Positions 17,808 to 26,858 are shown, counted from the stretch's first letter. The stretch is DNA of 64,000 nt from Wolbachia endosymbiont (group A) of Longitarsus flavicornis (GCF_963931955.1 NZ_OZ008337.1:124001-188000), one strand, 5' to 3'. Notes: a model not told the origin generated them from the sequence alone. Program-made: numbers and translations.

Positions 17808-18923
17808 TTAACGAGTTGCTTTTATAACCAAAGTAAAAGGGTTAATACGGTAGCCATAATCTTTACGTGATGATCCAGGCCAACCAACTGTTTGAATCAC
17901 ATCATTACGTTCGATGTTTAATCCTAACTTTTTAGCTAAAGTGGTTTTTATTGTTCTTTGGATTGTGTTTATTGGTTTTCTAATGTAATGTTCTGGGTCT
18001 GCTTCTGGATCAAGATTTAGGCGCTTTTCTATTTCAGTGATGCTAAGCAACATGTGTTTTTCAGGGGGTAATTCTTTTTTACAATCATTCAAAAATTGTT
18101 CAAATAATACGCGCAAAACTTTCATACATGCTACAGCTTTCTTATTTAGAATCTCTATATTGTTTACGTAAAGTGAGCCCTCTATCAATTGCAACTTTAA
18201 TAATTCCTTCTCTTTAGGAGGTTCAATTAGATTAAGTGCAGTATGTAAGATTTGCATTGAAGTATTTGGTATGAACTCTAGTACTCCTCTTTGTGCTGCT
18301 TCTTGGAATACTTCAATTAACGTCTTATGCTGAAAGAAAAGGTCAACCATTTTTACTATGGGCAAATCAAGAGGTATGTTTGATGGATTTTTTCTCAGTA
18401 TTATTAATACAGTTGGATTAGCTTTAAGCTTATCTATCGTTAAGAATGTTGGATTGGTGCAAAAATCAAGTATGATTAAACTTACAATCTTACCTTGTCC
18501 ACCAACATGATAAACTCCACTTTCCACTTTTTGCCACATAAAATTTGTATCACTTAGCTGACCTTCAAACCAATTCATAAATTTCTCTGGGTTTAAATAT
18601 GCAGATAAGCGGTGAAATCTTTGCTTCTTGTAGGTATTAGGCAAAATATCACGGTTGCAATTTTCACAAATTATATTATCGCATGCTTCGTTAAAGTCCT
18701 CATCAATGAAAATCTCATTGTTACAGTATGGATCAACTATATTTGGCCAATCTAATTTATCTTGTCTACGAGAGCAGATAATGTAAGACCTCTCCTGCAT
18801 CTTAATTAATTCAAGATCTGACAAATACCTTGCTGCTTTGATGTAATTTTGATTTGGGTTAACCCAAGAGCTGCCAGAATTAAGAAGATCAGAGATTTGC
18901 TCTTGGCAAGATTGTAAGACCAT
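17808..18923 (-). CDS. unknown phage-cassette protein with zinc-finger-like cysteines, 371 aa
   Basis: No family recognised. Residues about 1-45 look helical and DNA-binding-like (AARYLSDLELIKMQERSYI). A four-cysteine cluster at about 67-94 (PYCNNE, ACDNIICENCNRD) suggests a zinc ribbon. A hydrophobic alpha/beta core follows (IVSLIILDFC, PTVLIILRKN). The C-terminal 110 residues (LLSITEIEKRLNL, INTIQRTIKTTLAKKLGL) look like a winged-helix with an RKDYGYRINP strand pair. It overlaps the end of the 18889-20121 gene by 35 bp, so both are one leftward operon that opposes the phage replication and head modules. It may be a regulator or a phage-encoded exclusion protein. Neither role is shown by sequence. 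Confidence 0.6.
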   Translation of the reverse strand: MVLQSCQEQISDLLNSGSSWVNPNQNYIKAARYLSDLELIKMQERSYIICSRRQDKLDWPNIVDPYCNNEIFIDEDFNEACDNIICENCNRDILPNTYKKQRFHRLSAYLNPEKFMNWFEGQLSDTNFMWQKVESGVYHVGGQGKIVSLIILDFCTNPTFLTIDKLKANPTVLIILRKNPSNIPLDLPIVKMVDLFFQHKTLIEVFQEAAQRGVLEFIPNTSMQILHTALNLIEPPKEKELLKLQLIEGSLYVNNIEILNKKAVACMKVLRVLFEQFLNDCKKELPPEKHMLLSITEIEKRLNLDPEADPEHYIRKPINTIQRTIKTTLAKKLGLNIERNDVIQTVGWPGSSRKDYGYRINPFTLVIKATR

Positions 18924-20121
18924 AAAATTGTTTTATGTATGCTTTAAAATCCTCTCTTTCCCTTTTATTCAGAGGATGTTCAGAGTAGTAAATTGCTATA
19001 TACTCATCACTTCGCTTGAAAAATAAGCCTATCTTTTTGCCTTGAAATATTACTTTAATCGACTCTATAAGTGGCACTATGTTTCCTACAAATGGCTTTA
19101 AAACATGCAATTCCGGTGCAATAGGATCATATGGAGCAACAGTCAAAGTGATATTAGTATAGCTGTAATTGAAACGATTTGACTGAAACTTTAACTCAAA
19201 AACACGAATATTTGAATCAGATTCATTAATACAAGTTTCTATAAATTTATGCACCTGTTCCGCGAAATTTTTATCCTGCACATCTACAAAAATACATTCG
19301 CAGCCAAAGTAACAACTTGCAATGCTATTTGCTATTTCTATAGCTTGATCAATATTTCTAGCACCAAGATCTACCTGAGTGCCATTTAGTAGAAAATCCA
19401 AAATCATCCACTCTGCCTTATGGCCATGAATAACTTTGTTTGAATTTAACAACAAATCTATATCGCTAGCTTTTCGTATTAACACATATAAACGATTCTG
19501 ATGATAGAAGAAACCTTGTAGTTGATTCTCGAAACTGTCATTTCTCTTAATGTTATCTTCTTTCAGTATTTGTTGTATGATTTCCTCTGAGATAAAGTCC
19601 TTAAATGGAGTACTTGGTCGTCTTGGTATTTTTTGTAAGGCAAAAGACATGAAACTCTTTCTTTGTATTTTTTCAAAGTGATAGACAGACTTTAAAAGAT
19701 TGTAATCTGCATGAAACAGTAGAAACAGCAAAGACTTCTTATCATATTTATTATTATTTTTTACAAGGTAGGATTTCATGAGTTCCGTAGTTAATGCAGA
19801 TCTTGCAATTTCACTGACAGTGACTTCTAGTTTTGCACGGTCAAAACAGGTAATCAAGTAGTAAGTAACGAGAGAATCGGAATAATTAGCAATCACTTTA
19901 CGTTTGTATTGTACAGATGTATTATCGTAGCTTTCATCATCAAAGAGTTGAGCATTTAATTTATCTTTAAAGGAGTTTTGAAAAATAATATTTAATTGCT
20001 TACCAGAAAGTGAATCTATCCAAGACTGACGTATTTTTGTATTGTGAAAACGATCAAGCAAATGGTTAACAGGTACTTCTAAATCATCTTCCCAAAATTT
20101 ACGATTTGGATAAATGTTCAT
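18889..20121 (-). CDS. unknown phage-cassette protein, 410 aa
   Basis: First gene of the leftward two-gene cassette, starting MNIYPNRKFWEDD at 20121. No family recognised. The first 200 residues are largely helical (DRAKLEVTVSEIARSALT, KKSLLFLLFHADYNLL). The second half is alpha/beta, with LYVLIRKASDIDLLL, KAEWMILDFLLNGTQ, CECIFVDVQDKNF, FELKFQSNRFNYSYTN and YIAIYYSEHPLNKRE. No signal peptide or membrane helix. Spacing of D/E and K residues in the second half is reminiscent of nuclease-like folds, but no motif is convincing. The frame overlap with the next gene suggests coupled translation and a shared function. Confidence 0.6.
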   Translation of the reverse strand: MNIYPNRKFWEDDLEVPVNHLLDRFHNTKIRQSWIDSLSGKQLNIIFQNSFKDKLNAQLFDDESYDNTSVQYKRKVIANYSDSLVTYYLITCFDRAKLEVTVSEIARSALTTELMKSYLVKNNNKYDKKSLLFLLFHADYNLLKSVYHFEKIQRKSFMSFALQKIPRRPSTPFKDFISEEIIQQILKEDNIKRNDSFENQLQGFFYHQNRLYVLIRKASDIDLLLNSNKVIHGHKAEWMILDFLLNGTQVDLGARNIDQAIEIANSIASCYFGCECIFVDVQDKNFAEQVHKFIETCINESDSNIRVFELKFQSNRFNYSYTNITLTVAPYDPIAPELHVLKPFVGNIVPLIESIKVIFQGKKIGLFFKRSDEYIAIYYSEHPLNKREREDFKAYIKQFYGLTILPRANL

Positions 20122-20264
20122 AAGAAACTAACCACACCATAATAGCATAATAGACTATTTAAATAGTTAAGATAGAAATTTGAAAGTCTTGACCAATAAT
20201 TATGCAAGGGCTGTTTACTGATTTTTAACCAAGCTTTTTCTAAAAAGTTTGCTTAAGAAGAAGA

Positions 20265-20308
20265 TTTTTTGGACAAAATTTTTTCAAATCCTGAATATAT
20301 ATTATATA
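20265..20308 (+). promoter_or_regulatory. 44-bp putative phage promoter, copy B (rightward)
   Basis: The sequence reads TTTTTTGGACAAAA, CAAATCCTGAATATATATTA and TATA on the plus strand. It differs from copy A (10752-10795, minus strand) at two positions. It ends 37 bp before the ATG of the resolvase gene that opens the head and packaging operon. The other sequence in 20122-20264 is AT-rich and shows no clear signal for the leftward cassette. Confidence 0.6.
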
Positions 20309-20345
20309 GGGTTCACGTACTCTAGTGAAACAAATCTGAATATAA

Positions 20346-20804
20346 ATGTCAATCCTAACACTAGATCTCGGCAAACAAACAGGCTGGGCAATTCTAGCAG
20401 ATGGAGTAATTGAAAGTGGAAGCAAAAGTTTTCATGGTAGTCGTTTCAGTGGAGGTGGCATGTGCTTTTTGAGTTTCCGTAATTGGCTTAACTCTTTAGA
20501 ACATAAGTTCACTGCAGTGTATTTTGAGGAAGTAAGAAGACATTTAGGAACTGATGCAGCTCATTGCTATGGTGGTTTTCTTGCAGTGCTGTCTGCTTGG
20601 TGTGAAGAACATCATGTGCCATACAAAGGTGTTCCTGTAAAGACTATAAAGCGCTTTATAGCAGATGCAAGTAAGAGTGAAGTTATTGAAGCTGTAAAGG
20701 AAAAAGGTTTTTTGCCTAAAGATGATAATGAATCTGATGCTTTAGCATTAATGTTTTACGCTATGAATCTTGGTAAAGATTTTAACATATCAAAAATACC
20801 ATAA
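20346..20804 (+). CDS. RuvC-like crossover junction endonuclease of phage WO
   Basis: It resolves branched DNA before packaging. The 152-aa protein shows the RNase H-like acidic residues of RuvC: Asp in LTLDLGKQTGWA (residue 7), Glu in VYFEEVRRH (about 60), and the DDNESDALAL pair near 127-133. The order and size fit phage RuvC-family resolvases. It is the first gene of the head operon, directly behind promoter copy B. The 102 bp after it hold no gene, only a GGTCC-rich stretch with short inverted repeats. Confidence 0.85.
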   Translation: MSILTLDLGKQTGWAILADGVIESGSKSFHGSRFSGGGMCFLSFRNWLNSLEHKFTAVYFEEVRRHLGTDAAHCYGGFLAVLSAWCEEHHVPYKGVPVKTIKRFIADASKSEVIEAVKEKGFLPKDDNESDALALMFYAMNLGKDFNISKIP

Positions 20805-20906
20805 AAGTGGGTCCTTTCGGCCATACTGGCGGATTTGGTGGGTCAGACCCCAGGCCTTCTTTAGCGTCAGAGATATTTTGAATATTAACTTTTTAATTAT
20901 TAAGAT

Positions 20907-22121
20907 ATGAATTTAGCAATCCACTACTATCCTACTCAAAATCTGGTCGAATATGAGCGTAATCCTCGTAAAAATGATGACGTAGTAAATAGAATGTGTG
21001 CTTCTATTCGGGAATTCGGCTTTCGTATACCAATAGTTGCAAAAAGCGATGGAACTGTGGTTGATGGTCATTTAAGACTTAAAGCAGCAAGAAAACTTGG
21101 TATGGAAAGTATTCCAGTGGTCTTAAGTGATAATCTAAATGAACCACAAACCAAAGCTTTTCGATTACTGGCAAATCAATCAGCTAATTGGGCAAAGTGG
21201 GATGATGAGCTTTTGAAAGTAGAAATTCAAGAGTTAGAAGATTTACAGTTTGATCTTAAAATGACTGGATTTGAATTAGAAAAAGTTCAACATTTCCTTG
21301 ATGATTTAGATAGTGAAAAAGAAGATCTTTCTGACTTAGCTGTTGATGACAAAAAGGTAACAAAACCAGGTGATCTTTGGATTTTAGGTGATCATCGAAT
21401 CTATTGTGGTGATAGCTCTGTAGTTGAATCATTTAAAGCAGTACTGGGCGATAAAATGGCAGACATTACTATTTGTGATCCTCCATATAACGTTGATTAT
21501 GGTAGCAGTCAAGAAAGAGAAGATAAAAAAATATTAAATGATAATCAAGGTGAAAAGTATGAGCTTTTTCTCTACGACATCTGTTCCCATATTTTAGCAT
21601 ATACGAAAGGTGCAATTTACATCTGCATATCATCATCAGAGTTTTCAACGTTGCAAAAAGCATTTGAAGAGGCAGGAGGAAAATGGTCAACATTTATCAT
21701 TTGGGCAAAGAATCATTTTACGCTAGGCAGGTCTGATTATCAAAGACAATACGAAGCAATGCTCTATGGATGGAAAAGGGGCAATAAACGTGAGTGGCAT
21801 GGGGGTAGAAATCAAAGTGATCTGTGGTTTTATGATAAGCCAACACATAACTCATTACATCCAACAATGAAGCCAGTAGAGCTAATGGAGAGAGCAATAG
21901 TAAACAGCAGCAGATCAGGAGACATAGTACTTGATCCATTTAGCGGTTCTGGAAGTACACTGATTGCATGTGAGAGAACAGGAAGAATTTGCAGGACAAT
22001 AGAGCTAGATTCAAAATTTGTAGATGTAACCATAAAACGTTGGCAAATATATACCGGAAGAGATGCCCTTTTAGCCAGTACTGGTAAAACTTTTGCGGAA
22101 ATTCAAGAAGAAAATTCGTAA
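20907..22121 (+). CDS. ParB-like nuclease domain fused to DNA N6-adenine/N4-cytosine methyltransferase
   Basis: Residues about 10-100 form a ParB/Srx-like domain (NPRKNDDVV, GFRIPIVAKSDGTVVDGHLR). From about 150 a DNA methyltransferase follows, with motif IV DPPY at about 191-194 and motif I DPFSGSGST at about 341-349. The order, DPPY before FxGxG, marks a beta-class enzyme. This fusion is standard in WO and many phages, where it probably protects phage DNA from restriction. It is not paired with a restriction endonuclease. It overlaps the next gene's longest frame, but not its preferred start. Confidence 0.9.
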   Translation: MNLAIHYYPTQNLVEYERNPRKNDDVVNRMCASIREFGFRIPIVAKSDGTVVDGHLRLKAARKLGMESIPVVLSDNLNEPQTKAFRLLANQSANWAKWDDELLKVEIQELEDLQFDLKMTGFELEKVQHFLDDLDSEKEDLSDLAVDDKKVTKPGDLWILGDHRIYCGDSSVVESFKAVLGDKMADITICDPPYNVDYGSSQEREDKKILNDNQGEKYELFLYDICSHILAYTKGAIYICISSSEFSTLQKAFEEAGGKWSTFIIWAKNHFTLGRSDYQRQYEAMLYGWKRGNKREWHGGRNQSDLWFYDKPTHNSLHPTMKPVELMERAIVNSSRSGDIVLDPFSGSGSTLIACERTGRICRTIELDSKFVDVTIKRWQIYTGRDALLASTGKTFAEIQEENS

Positions 22122-22149
22122 AAAGGAGCGAAAAGAGAGGAGGAAAAGA

Positions 22150-22635
22150 GTGGAAAAAATCACGCAGACGGAATGGGCAAGAGAGATAGGAGTATCAAAG
22201 CAATATGTCTGTTATTTAGTAAAAAAAGGAATAGTTGAGTTGGAGGATGGTTTGATCAATAGAGAACAAGCAAATGAAGCGGTGGCAGCAATAAGAGATC
22301 CAAGTCAGCCACTGAGGAGGAAAAATCCAGAAAACGAAAATACAAATAACCTTTCTACAATGTTGCTAAAAACGCGAATAAAAAATGAGATGGAACGTGG
22401 TAAACTGCTTGAGGCAAAGGCAAAAGCTGAGATTGGTGAACTTGTAGCAGTAGAGGAAGTAAAAACTGAAGCATTTAATGTAGCAAGAGTTGTCCGTAAT
22501 AATCTGCTTAATATTCCAAATAGAGTTTCAGCACTACTTGCATCACTGAGTGACACTGAAAAGATTCATATGGCGCTAACTGAAGAGATTACAAACTCGC
22601 TTGAAGAATTATCTAACACTAAATTTCAAATATAA
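22150..22635 (+). CDS. phage terminase small subunit (Nu1-like)
   Basis: This protein recognises phage DNA for packaging. The frame is open from 22093, but the GTG at 22150 follows a perfect GAGGAGG ribosome site and is taken as the start, giving 161 aa. The N-terminus is a helix-turn-helix (ITQTEWAREIGVSKQYVCYL) as in lambda Nu1. A long charged helical region follows (RIKNEMERGKLLEAKAKAEI) and would contact the large subunit. The large subunit is encoded after one intervening ankyrin gene. Confidence 0.75.
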   Translation: MEKITQTEWAREIGVSKQYVCYLVKKGIVELEDGLINREQANEAVAAIRDPSQPLRRKNPENENTNNLSTMLLKTRIKNEMERGKLLEAKAKAEIGELVAVEEVKTEAFNVARVVRNNLLNIPNRVSALLASLSDTEKIHMALTEEITNSLEELSNTKFQI

Positions 22636-22653
22636 AAAGATTTTAAATATAAA

Positions 22654-24123
22654 ATGGCTGATAACTTAAGTTTGGAGTTAATAAAGTGTCTCATTAATCA
22701 ACCTGGATTAGATGTTAATGTTAGAGGGTTAAACGGAAAAACACCACTACATTGCGCTATAGAATTTGACGAATTAAGCATGGTGGACTTGTTACTCACG
22801 AAGAAGAACATTAATCCTTTTGTAGAAGATAATGATGGTAAAACATCTCTTGATTACGCCAAAGAGGGAAAAAAAGCAGAAATATTACAAGCGCTAATTA
22901 ATAACAAGTACGGGTCAGAACAAGATAGCTTACTTCATTTGGCTGCAATGATAGGTGAAGTTAATGCAGTTAGATATTTGATAGGAAAAGGTGTTGACGT
23001 TAACGTACGAAATGCTCTGCATCATACGCCATTACATCTAGCAGCAGGCATAGGACATGCAGAAGTTGTAAAGATTTTGATAAGAGAAGGAAACGCTGAA
23101 ATAGATGTCTTTGATGCGCGAAATCAGACACCAATGCACTATGCAGTTAATAATAAAAAGTTGGAGATAGTAAAGTTACTGCTGAAGCTTGGAGCAGATG
23201 TGAATAGTGCACGCATGGGACAAAACTCAATGAAATTGTCACCTGTTCATATAGCTGTAAGTAATACTAATTACGATGAAAGAGATTTGTGTTTGGATAT
23301 CCTCAAATGCTTAATAAGGGAGCCTAATGCTCAAGTCAATTTGCAAGACTACGAAAATAAAACACCACTACATTACGCTGAAAGACTTAAAACAATAGAA
23401 GTTTTACTAACGCGAGAAGATATAGACCCTCTCGTAAAAGACGATAGCGGCAAGACACCATTTGATTACGCTAAACCTGAGATAAAAAAGGCTTTGATGA
23501 GTAATAAATACGGTTCTGAAAAGAATAGTCTACTACATTTAGCTGCACAAAGAGGAGAAATTGAGATTGTAGATGCAATTTTAAAAGAAGAAATTGATAT
23601 TGATATTGTAAATAATAAAGGTCTATCACCGATTTACCTTGCTGCAGAAAAAGGACATTTACATGTAGTAAAATTACTGCTGAAAAAAGGAGCAAACTAT
23701 ACACCTGTTCTGCATTTAGCAATCAAGTCAAATAATTTAGAATTGCTAAAAACTTTATTTAAAGAAAAGAGTATCAAATTACCAGATAAGATAGGCAGAT
23801 CTGTACCAATTTATTATAGGTGTATGGAGCATAGAGATGCAAAAGTAAGAAAATACAATAGTGTGATCTGTGTTTTTACCTCAGTAAGTGCAGTAGCAAT
23901 GGCAGCATATATAGGTTTAACAGCAACAACAATAAGCAATGCAATCATTTTTGCAACAATAACAGGAATATTTGCGCTTATTATAGCAATAATGATAAGT
24001 GAGATGAGCAAAAGGTATATAGAAAATGAATTTCAGAAAAAGATGTTTATGGAATTGGAGGAATGTAGTTCTACTGTTAATGATGTTGAGATAGAACCAG
24101 CAATAAGTAGGGTTAAGGTATGA
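22654..24123 (+). CDS. ankyrin-repeat protein with two C-terminal membrane helices
   Basis: The 489-aa protein carries about nine or ten ankyrin repeats up to residue 380, seen as GKTPLHCAIE, DSLLHLAAM, HTPLHLAAGIGHAEVVKILI, QTPMHYAV and KTPLHYAE. Two hydrophobic helices follow (about 409-430 and 434-455). The C-terminus is charged. Its stop overlaps the ATG of the large terminase (ATGA), so it is translated with the packaging genes. Phage WO often carries an ankyrin gene here. The membrane anchor suggests action at a bacterial or host membrane rather than in the capsid. Start RBS is weak. Confidence 0.85.
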   Translation: MADNLSLELIKCLINQPGLDVNVRGLNGKTPLHCAIEFDELSMVDLLLTKKNINPFVEDNDGKTSLDYAKEGKKAEILQALINNKYGSEQDSLLHLAAMIGEVNAVRYLIGKGVDVNVRNALHHTPLHLAAGIGHAEVVKILIREGNAEIDVFDARNQTPMHYAVNNKKLEIVKLLLKLGADVNSARMGQNSMKLSPVHIAVSNTNYDERDLCLDILKCLIREPNAQVNLQDYENKTPLHYAERLKTIEVLLTREDIDPLVKDDSGKTPFDYAKPEIKKALMSNKYGSEKNSLLHLAAQRGEIEIVDAILKEEIDIDIVNNKGLSPIYLAAEKGHLHVVKLLLKKGANYTPVLHLAIKSNNLELLKTLFKEKSIKLPDKIGRSVPIYYRCMEHRDAKVRKYNSVICVFTSVSAVAMAAYIGLTATTISNAIIFATITGIFALIIAIMISEMSKRYIENEFQKKMFMELEECSSTVNDVEIEPAISRVKV

Positions 24124-25946
24124 TCTATGCTACATCTTTTTCTGAAGGTTTAAGACCAGATCCACTACTTAAAGTATCAGAGTGGGCGAATGAGTATCGA
24201 GTTTTAGCGCCAACTGCAGCATCAGAGCCAGGTAAATGGAGAACGGAAAGAACTCCTTATTTAAAAGAAATCATGGATTCACTTTCTCCGTCCTCACCAG
24301 CAGAAAAAGTAGTATTCATGAAAGGAGCGCAGATTGGGGGAACAGAAGCTGGTAACAATTGGATTGGCTACATCATAGATCAAACACCAGGGCCAATGTT
24401 AGTTGTGCAGCCAACAGTTGAAATGGGAAAGCGTTGGTCAAAAGGAAGATTTGCACCGTTAATAGAGAGTACGCCATGTTTAAAAAATAAAGTAAAAGAC
24501 CCAAGGTCAAGAGATTCAGGCAATACTGTGCAAAGTAAGGAATTTCCAGGTGGAATAGTAGTAATAACTGGAGCAAACAGCAGTGTAGGTCTCAGGTCTA
24601 TGCCAGTAAAATATCTCTTTCTTGATGAGATAGATGCCTATCCAGGAGATTCAGGAGGTGAAGGAGATCCAGTACTGCTCAGTATTGCACGAACTAATAC
24701 ATTTGCAAGGCGAAAGATTTTTTTAGTATCAACACCAACGATTCATGGAATAAGCAGAATTGAGAAAGAATTTGAAGCAACAGATAAGAGATATTTTTTT
24801 GTACCATGTCCGCATTGTAATTATTACCAAATTTTAAAATGGTCACAAATAAAATGGGAAGATAAAAATCCAAATACAGCACACTATATATGTATAGAAT
24901 GTGGTGAAAAGATAGAAAATCATCAAAAGACAGAGATGCTTGAACGTGGAGAATGGAGACCTACTAATAGAGTAAAAGGTGAGAAAAAAGGATTTCATCT
25001 TTCAAGTCTTTATAGTCCAGTTGGCTGGTATAGTTGGCAACAAGCAGTAGAGGATTTTCTTCATGCAAAAGAAAGTGAACAATTACTGAAGGTTTGGATA
25101 AATACCACGCTAGGAGAAACTTGGGTAGATAAAGGAGAAGTACCAGATTGGAAGCAATTATTCAACAGGAGAGAATTTTTTCCCGTAGGCACAGTACCTA
25201 GGAGAGAAGTGGTACTTACTGCAGGAGTAGATGTCCAAAAAGATCGTTTAGAAGTAGAAGTTGTAGCATGGGGAAAAAGCCGTGAAAGTTGGTCAATAGA
25301 CTACCGAGTATTTGAAGGAGATACAGGAGGAGGAGAAGTATGGAAAAAGCTTTCGGAGCTCCTCAATCATCATTTTATTGGTGAAAATGGGCTTAAATAT
25401 ATGATAAGTATGATGGCGGTTGATGCAGGGTATGCAACGCAGAAAGTTTACAACTGGGTGAGAAGTCATCAAGGGTCTGGAAGAGTAATGGCAGTGAAAG
25501 GTGTAAATAAAGCACTAGTGCCGCTGAGCAGCCCAAGTAGAGTAGATATAACAGTTGGAGGGCAAAAGCTGAAAAGAGGAATAAAGCTATGGCCAGTAGG
25601 AGTATCGATATTAAAGTCAGAGCTTTTTCAATTACTTAATATTTCAAAAGGAGAAGAAGGAAAAGCTCTACCTGGATATTGTCATTTTCCCGAGTATGCA
25701 CCTGAGTATTTTAAGCAGCTAACGGCAGAGCAATTAGTCAGCAAAGTAGTAAAAGGATATACCAAACAAGAGTGGCAAAAGGTAAGAGAAAGAAATGAAG
25801 TACTAGATTGCCGGATTTACGCAAGAGCAGCATCGATAGCACTGGGGATTGATAGATGGCCAGAGAGTAAATGGAATAGTTTAAGTGAAAAACCAGAAAG
25901 TAAAAAATCAAAGAAAATAGTGAAAAGTAAATGGATCAGCAAGTAG
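24120..25946 (+). CDS. phage terminase large subunit (GpA family)
   Basis: It cuts and pumps phage DNA into the prohead. The 608-aa length fits the lambda GpA family. The ATPase P-loop region is MKGAQIGGTEAG (about 67-78). Walker B is YLFLDEIDAYPGD (about 166-178). A zinc-like CPHCNYY and CIECGEK pair lies near 235-265. The nuclease domain begins with TAGVDVQKDRLEVEV at about 367, holding the first acidic residue of the RNase H-like site. It starts inside the ankyrin gene stop and is followed after 3 bp by the gpW-like gene. Confidence 0.92.
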   Translation: MIYATSFSEGLRPDPLLKVSEWANEYRVLAPTAASEPGKWRTERTPYLKEIMDSLSPSSPAEKVVFMKGAQIGGTEAGNNWIGYIIDQTPGPMLVVQPTVEMGKRWSKGRFAPLIESTPCLKNKVKDPRSRDSGNTVQSKEFPGGIVVITGANSSVGLRSMPVKYLFLDEIDAYPGDSGGEGDPVLLSIARTNTFARRKIFLVSTPTIHGISRIEKEFEATDKRYFFVPCPHCNYYQILKWSQIKWEDKNPNTAHYICIECGEKIENHQKTEMLERGEWRPTNRVKGEKKGFHLSSLYSPVGWYSWQQAVEDFLHAKESEQLLKVWINTTLGETWVDKGEVPDWKQLFNRREFFPVGTVPRREVVLTAGVDVQKDRLEVEVVAWGKSRESWSIDYRVFEGDTGGGEVWKKLSELLNHHFIGENGLKYMISMMAVDAGYATQKVYNWVRSHQGSGRVMAVKGVNKALVPLSSPSRVDITVGGQKLKRGIKLWPVGVSILKSELFQLLNISKGEEGKALPGYCHFPEYAPEYFKQLTAEQLVSKVVKGYTKQEWQKVRERNEVLDCRIYARAASIALGIDRWPESKWNSLSEKPESKKSKKIVKSKWISK

Positions 25947-25949
25947 TCA

Positions 25950-26183
25950 ATGTATAACGAAGATTATTTAATTCAAGTCGAAGAAGCGATAAAGAAACTA
26001 CAAAATGGAGAGAGAGTAGTATCAATTGCATATGGTGACCATGTTGTGCGGTACGGGGAAGTTCAAATAAAGGATTTATTGGAGCTCAGGCAACGTATTA
26101 AAGCTGAACTGAAAGTTGCAGGTGTGAAGCCAAAGAGAAAGATAGTGTTTTCAACGAGTAAAGGGATTGACAAAATTATATAA
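25950..26183 (+). CDS. gpW-like head-to-tail joining protein
   Basis: A 77-aa protein whose size and place between large terminase and portal match lambda gpW, which plugs the filled head and joins the tail. The helix-hairpin-helix pattern is visible: VEEAIKKLQNGERVVSIAYG, then RYGEVQIKDLLELRQRIKAE. A basic tail (KPKRKIVF) follows. It follows the terminase after 3 bp. Confidence 0.8.
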   Translation: MYNEDYLIQVEEAIKKLQNGERVVSIAYGDHVVRYGEVQIKDLLELRQRIKAELKVAGVKPKRKIVFSTSKGIDKII

Positions 26184-26223
26184 AAGTGTTACAATTCGAA
26201 GTTGATATCTTGCAGTGAATAAT

Positions 26224-26484
26224 ATGGATCAAAATCAAGGAAGGATTAATGTTAATGTAAATTTTGAGGGGGAGTTTGCTCATTACCTTATAGAAATGGC
26301 GAAAGTTCAAAATAGACCTATAGAAGAGATTGTAAAAGATCTAGTAGAAGAAGAACTTGAAGTAAGTAAACTATCTGAAGGTGACGAAATGGATGAAGGA
26401 GAAATAGCTCTACTTGAACTTGCTGCTAAACGTAATGTTCCTGGAGCAAAAATAATTAGGCATGAAGATATCAAGTGGGAATAA
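26224..26484 (+). CDS. antitoxin of a RelBE-type pair
   Basis: This small acidic protein (86 aa from ATG 26224; a GTG at 26215 is a possible earlier start) overlaps the toxin gene by 10 bp, as antitoxin-toxin genes often do. The N-terminal half (INVNVNFEGEFAHYLIEMAK) is DNA-binding or dimerising in related antitoxins. The C-terminal half (EGEIALLELAAKRNVPGAK) would wrap the toxin. Regulation by self-repression is expected from the family. It sits between gpW and portal, as in other WO prophages. Confidence 0.7.
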   Translation: MDQNQGRINVNVNFEGEFAHYLIEMAKVQNRPIEEIVKDLVEEELEVSKLSEGDEMDEGEIALLELAAKRNVPGAKIIRHEDIKWE

Positions 26485-26756
26485 TTTACCAAATTGGTTA
26501 TTTAGAAGGTGTAGATACCGAAGATCTTCCTTCTCTTCCGAAAACAATACGGTTAAGGGTGCAAAAAGCTATAGAAAAACGTCTCACAATTATTCCTGAT
26601 AAAGTAGGTGAGGCTTTATCGCGTAAATGGGTAGGCTACTTTAGGTTGCGTGTTGGCGATTATCGAGTCATATACTTAATAGATAACTCAGAGCACATGG
26701 TCAAGATTGCAGCAATAGGACATCGAAAAGAAATTTATAAACGTAGTCCAGAGTAA
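26475..26756 (+). CDS. RelE/ParE-superfamily toxin
   Basis: The 93-aa protein starts with GTG at 26475 inside the antitoxin gene. The RelE fold is seen in LPKTIRLRVQKAIEKRL, KWVGYFRLRVGDYRVIYLID and VKIAAIGHRKEIYKR; the RLRVGDYRVIY block is the family signature. RelE toxins cut ribosome-bound mRNA, while ParE members target gyrase; the signature here favours RelE. With its antitoxin it could stabilise the prophage. Confidence 0.85.
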   Translation: MGIIYQIGYLEGVDTEDLPSLPKTIRLRVQKAIEKRLTIIPDKVGEALSRKWVGYFRLRVGDYRVIYLIDNSEHMVKIAAIGHRKEIYKRSPE

Positions 26757-26858
26757 TGACTCTCTACATACAATCTGTTAAACAAATTCTCTAGCAACTT
26801 GCTATAATTTTTCAATGTCAAATTGTGCAACAACTTGCTGCATAATTAAAGAGGCAAA

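Noticed and set aside
20805..20906. Attachment site or terminator in the GGTCC-rich gap after the resolvase gene
   Set aside because: Short imperfect inverted repeats only, no T-run and no matching copy elsewhere in the window.
26215..26756. New toxin-antitoxin system
   Set aside because: The pair has ordinary RelBE features and a known place in WO head modules, so it was annotated and not claimed as novel.
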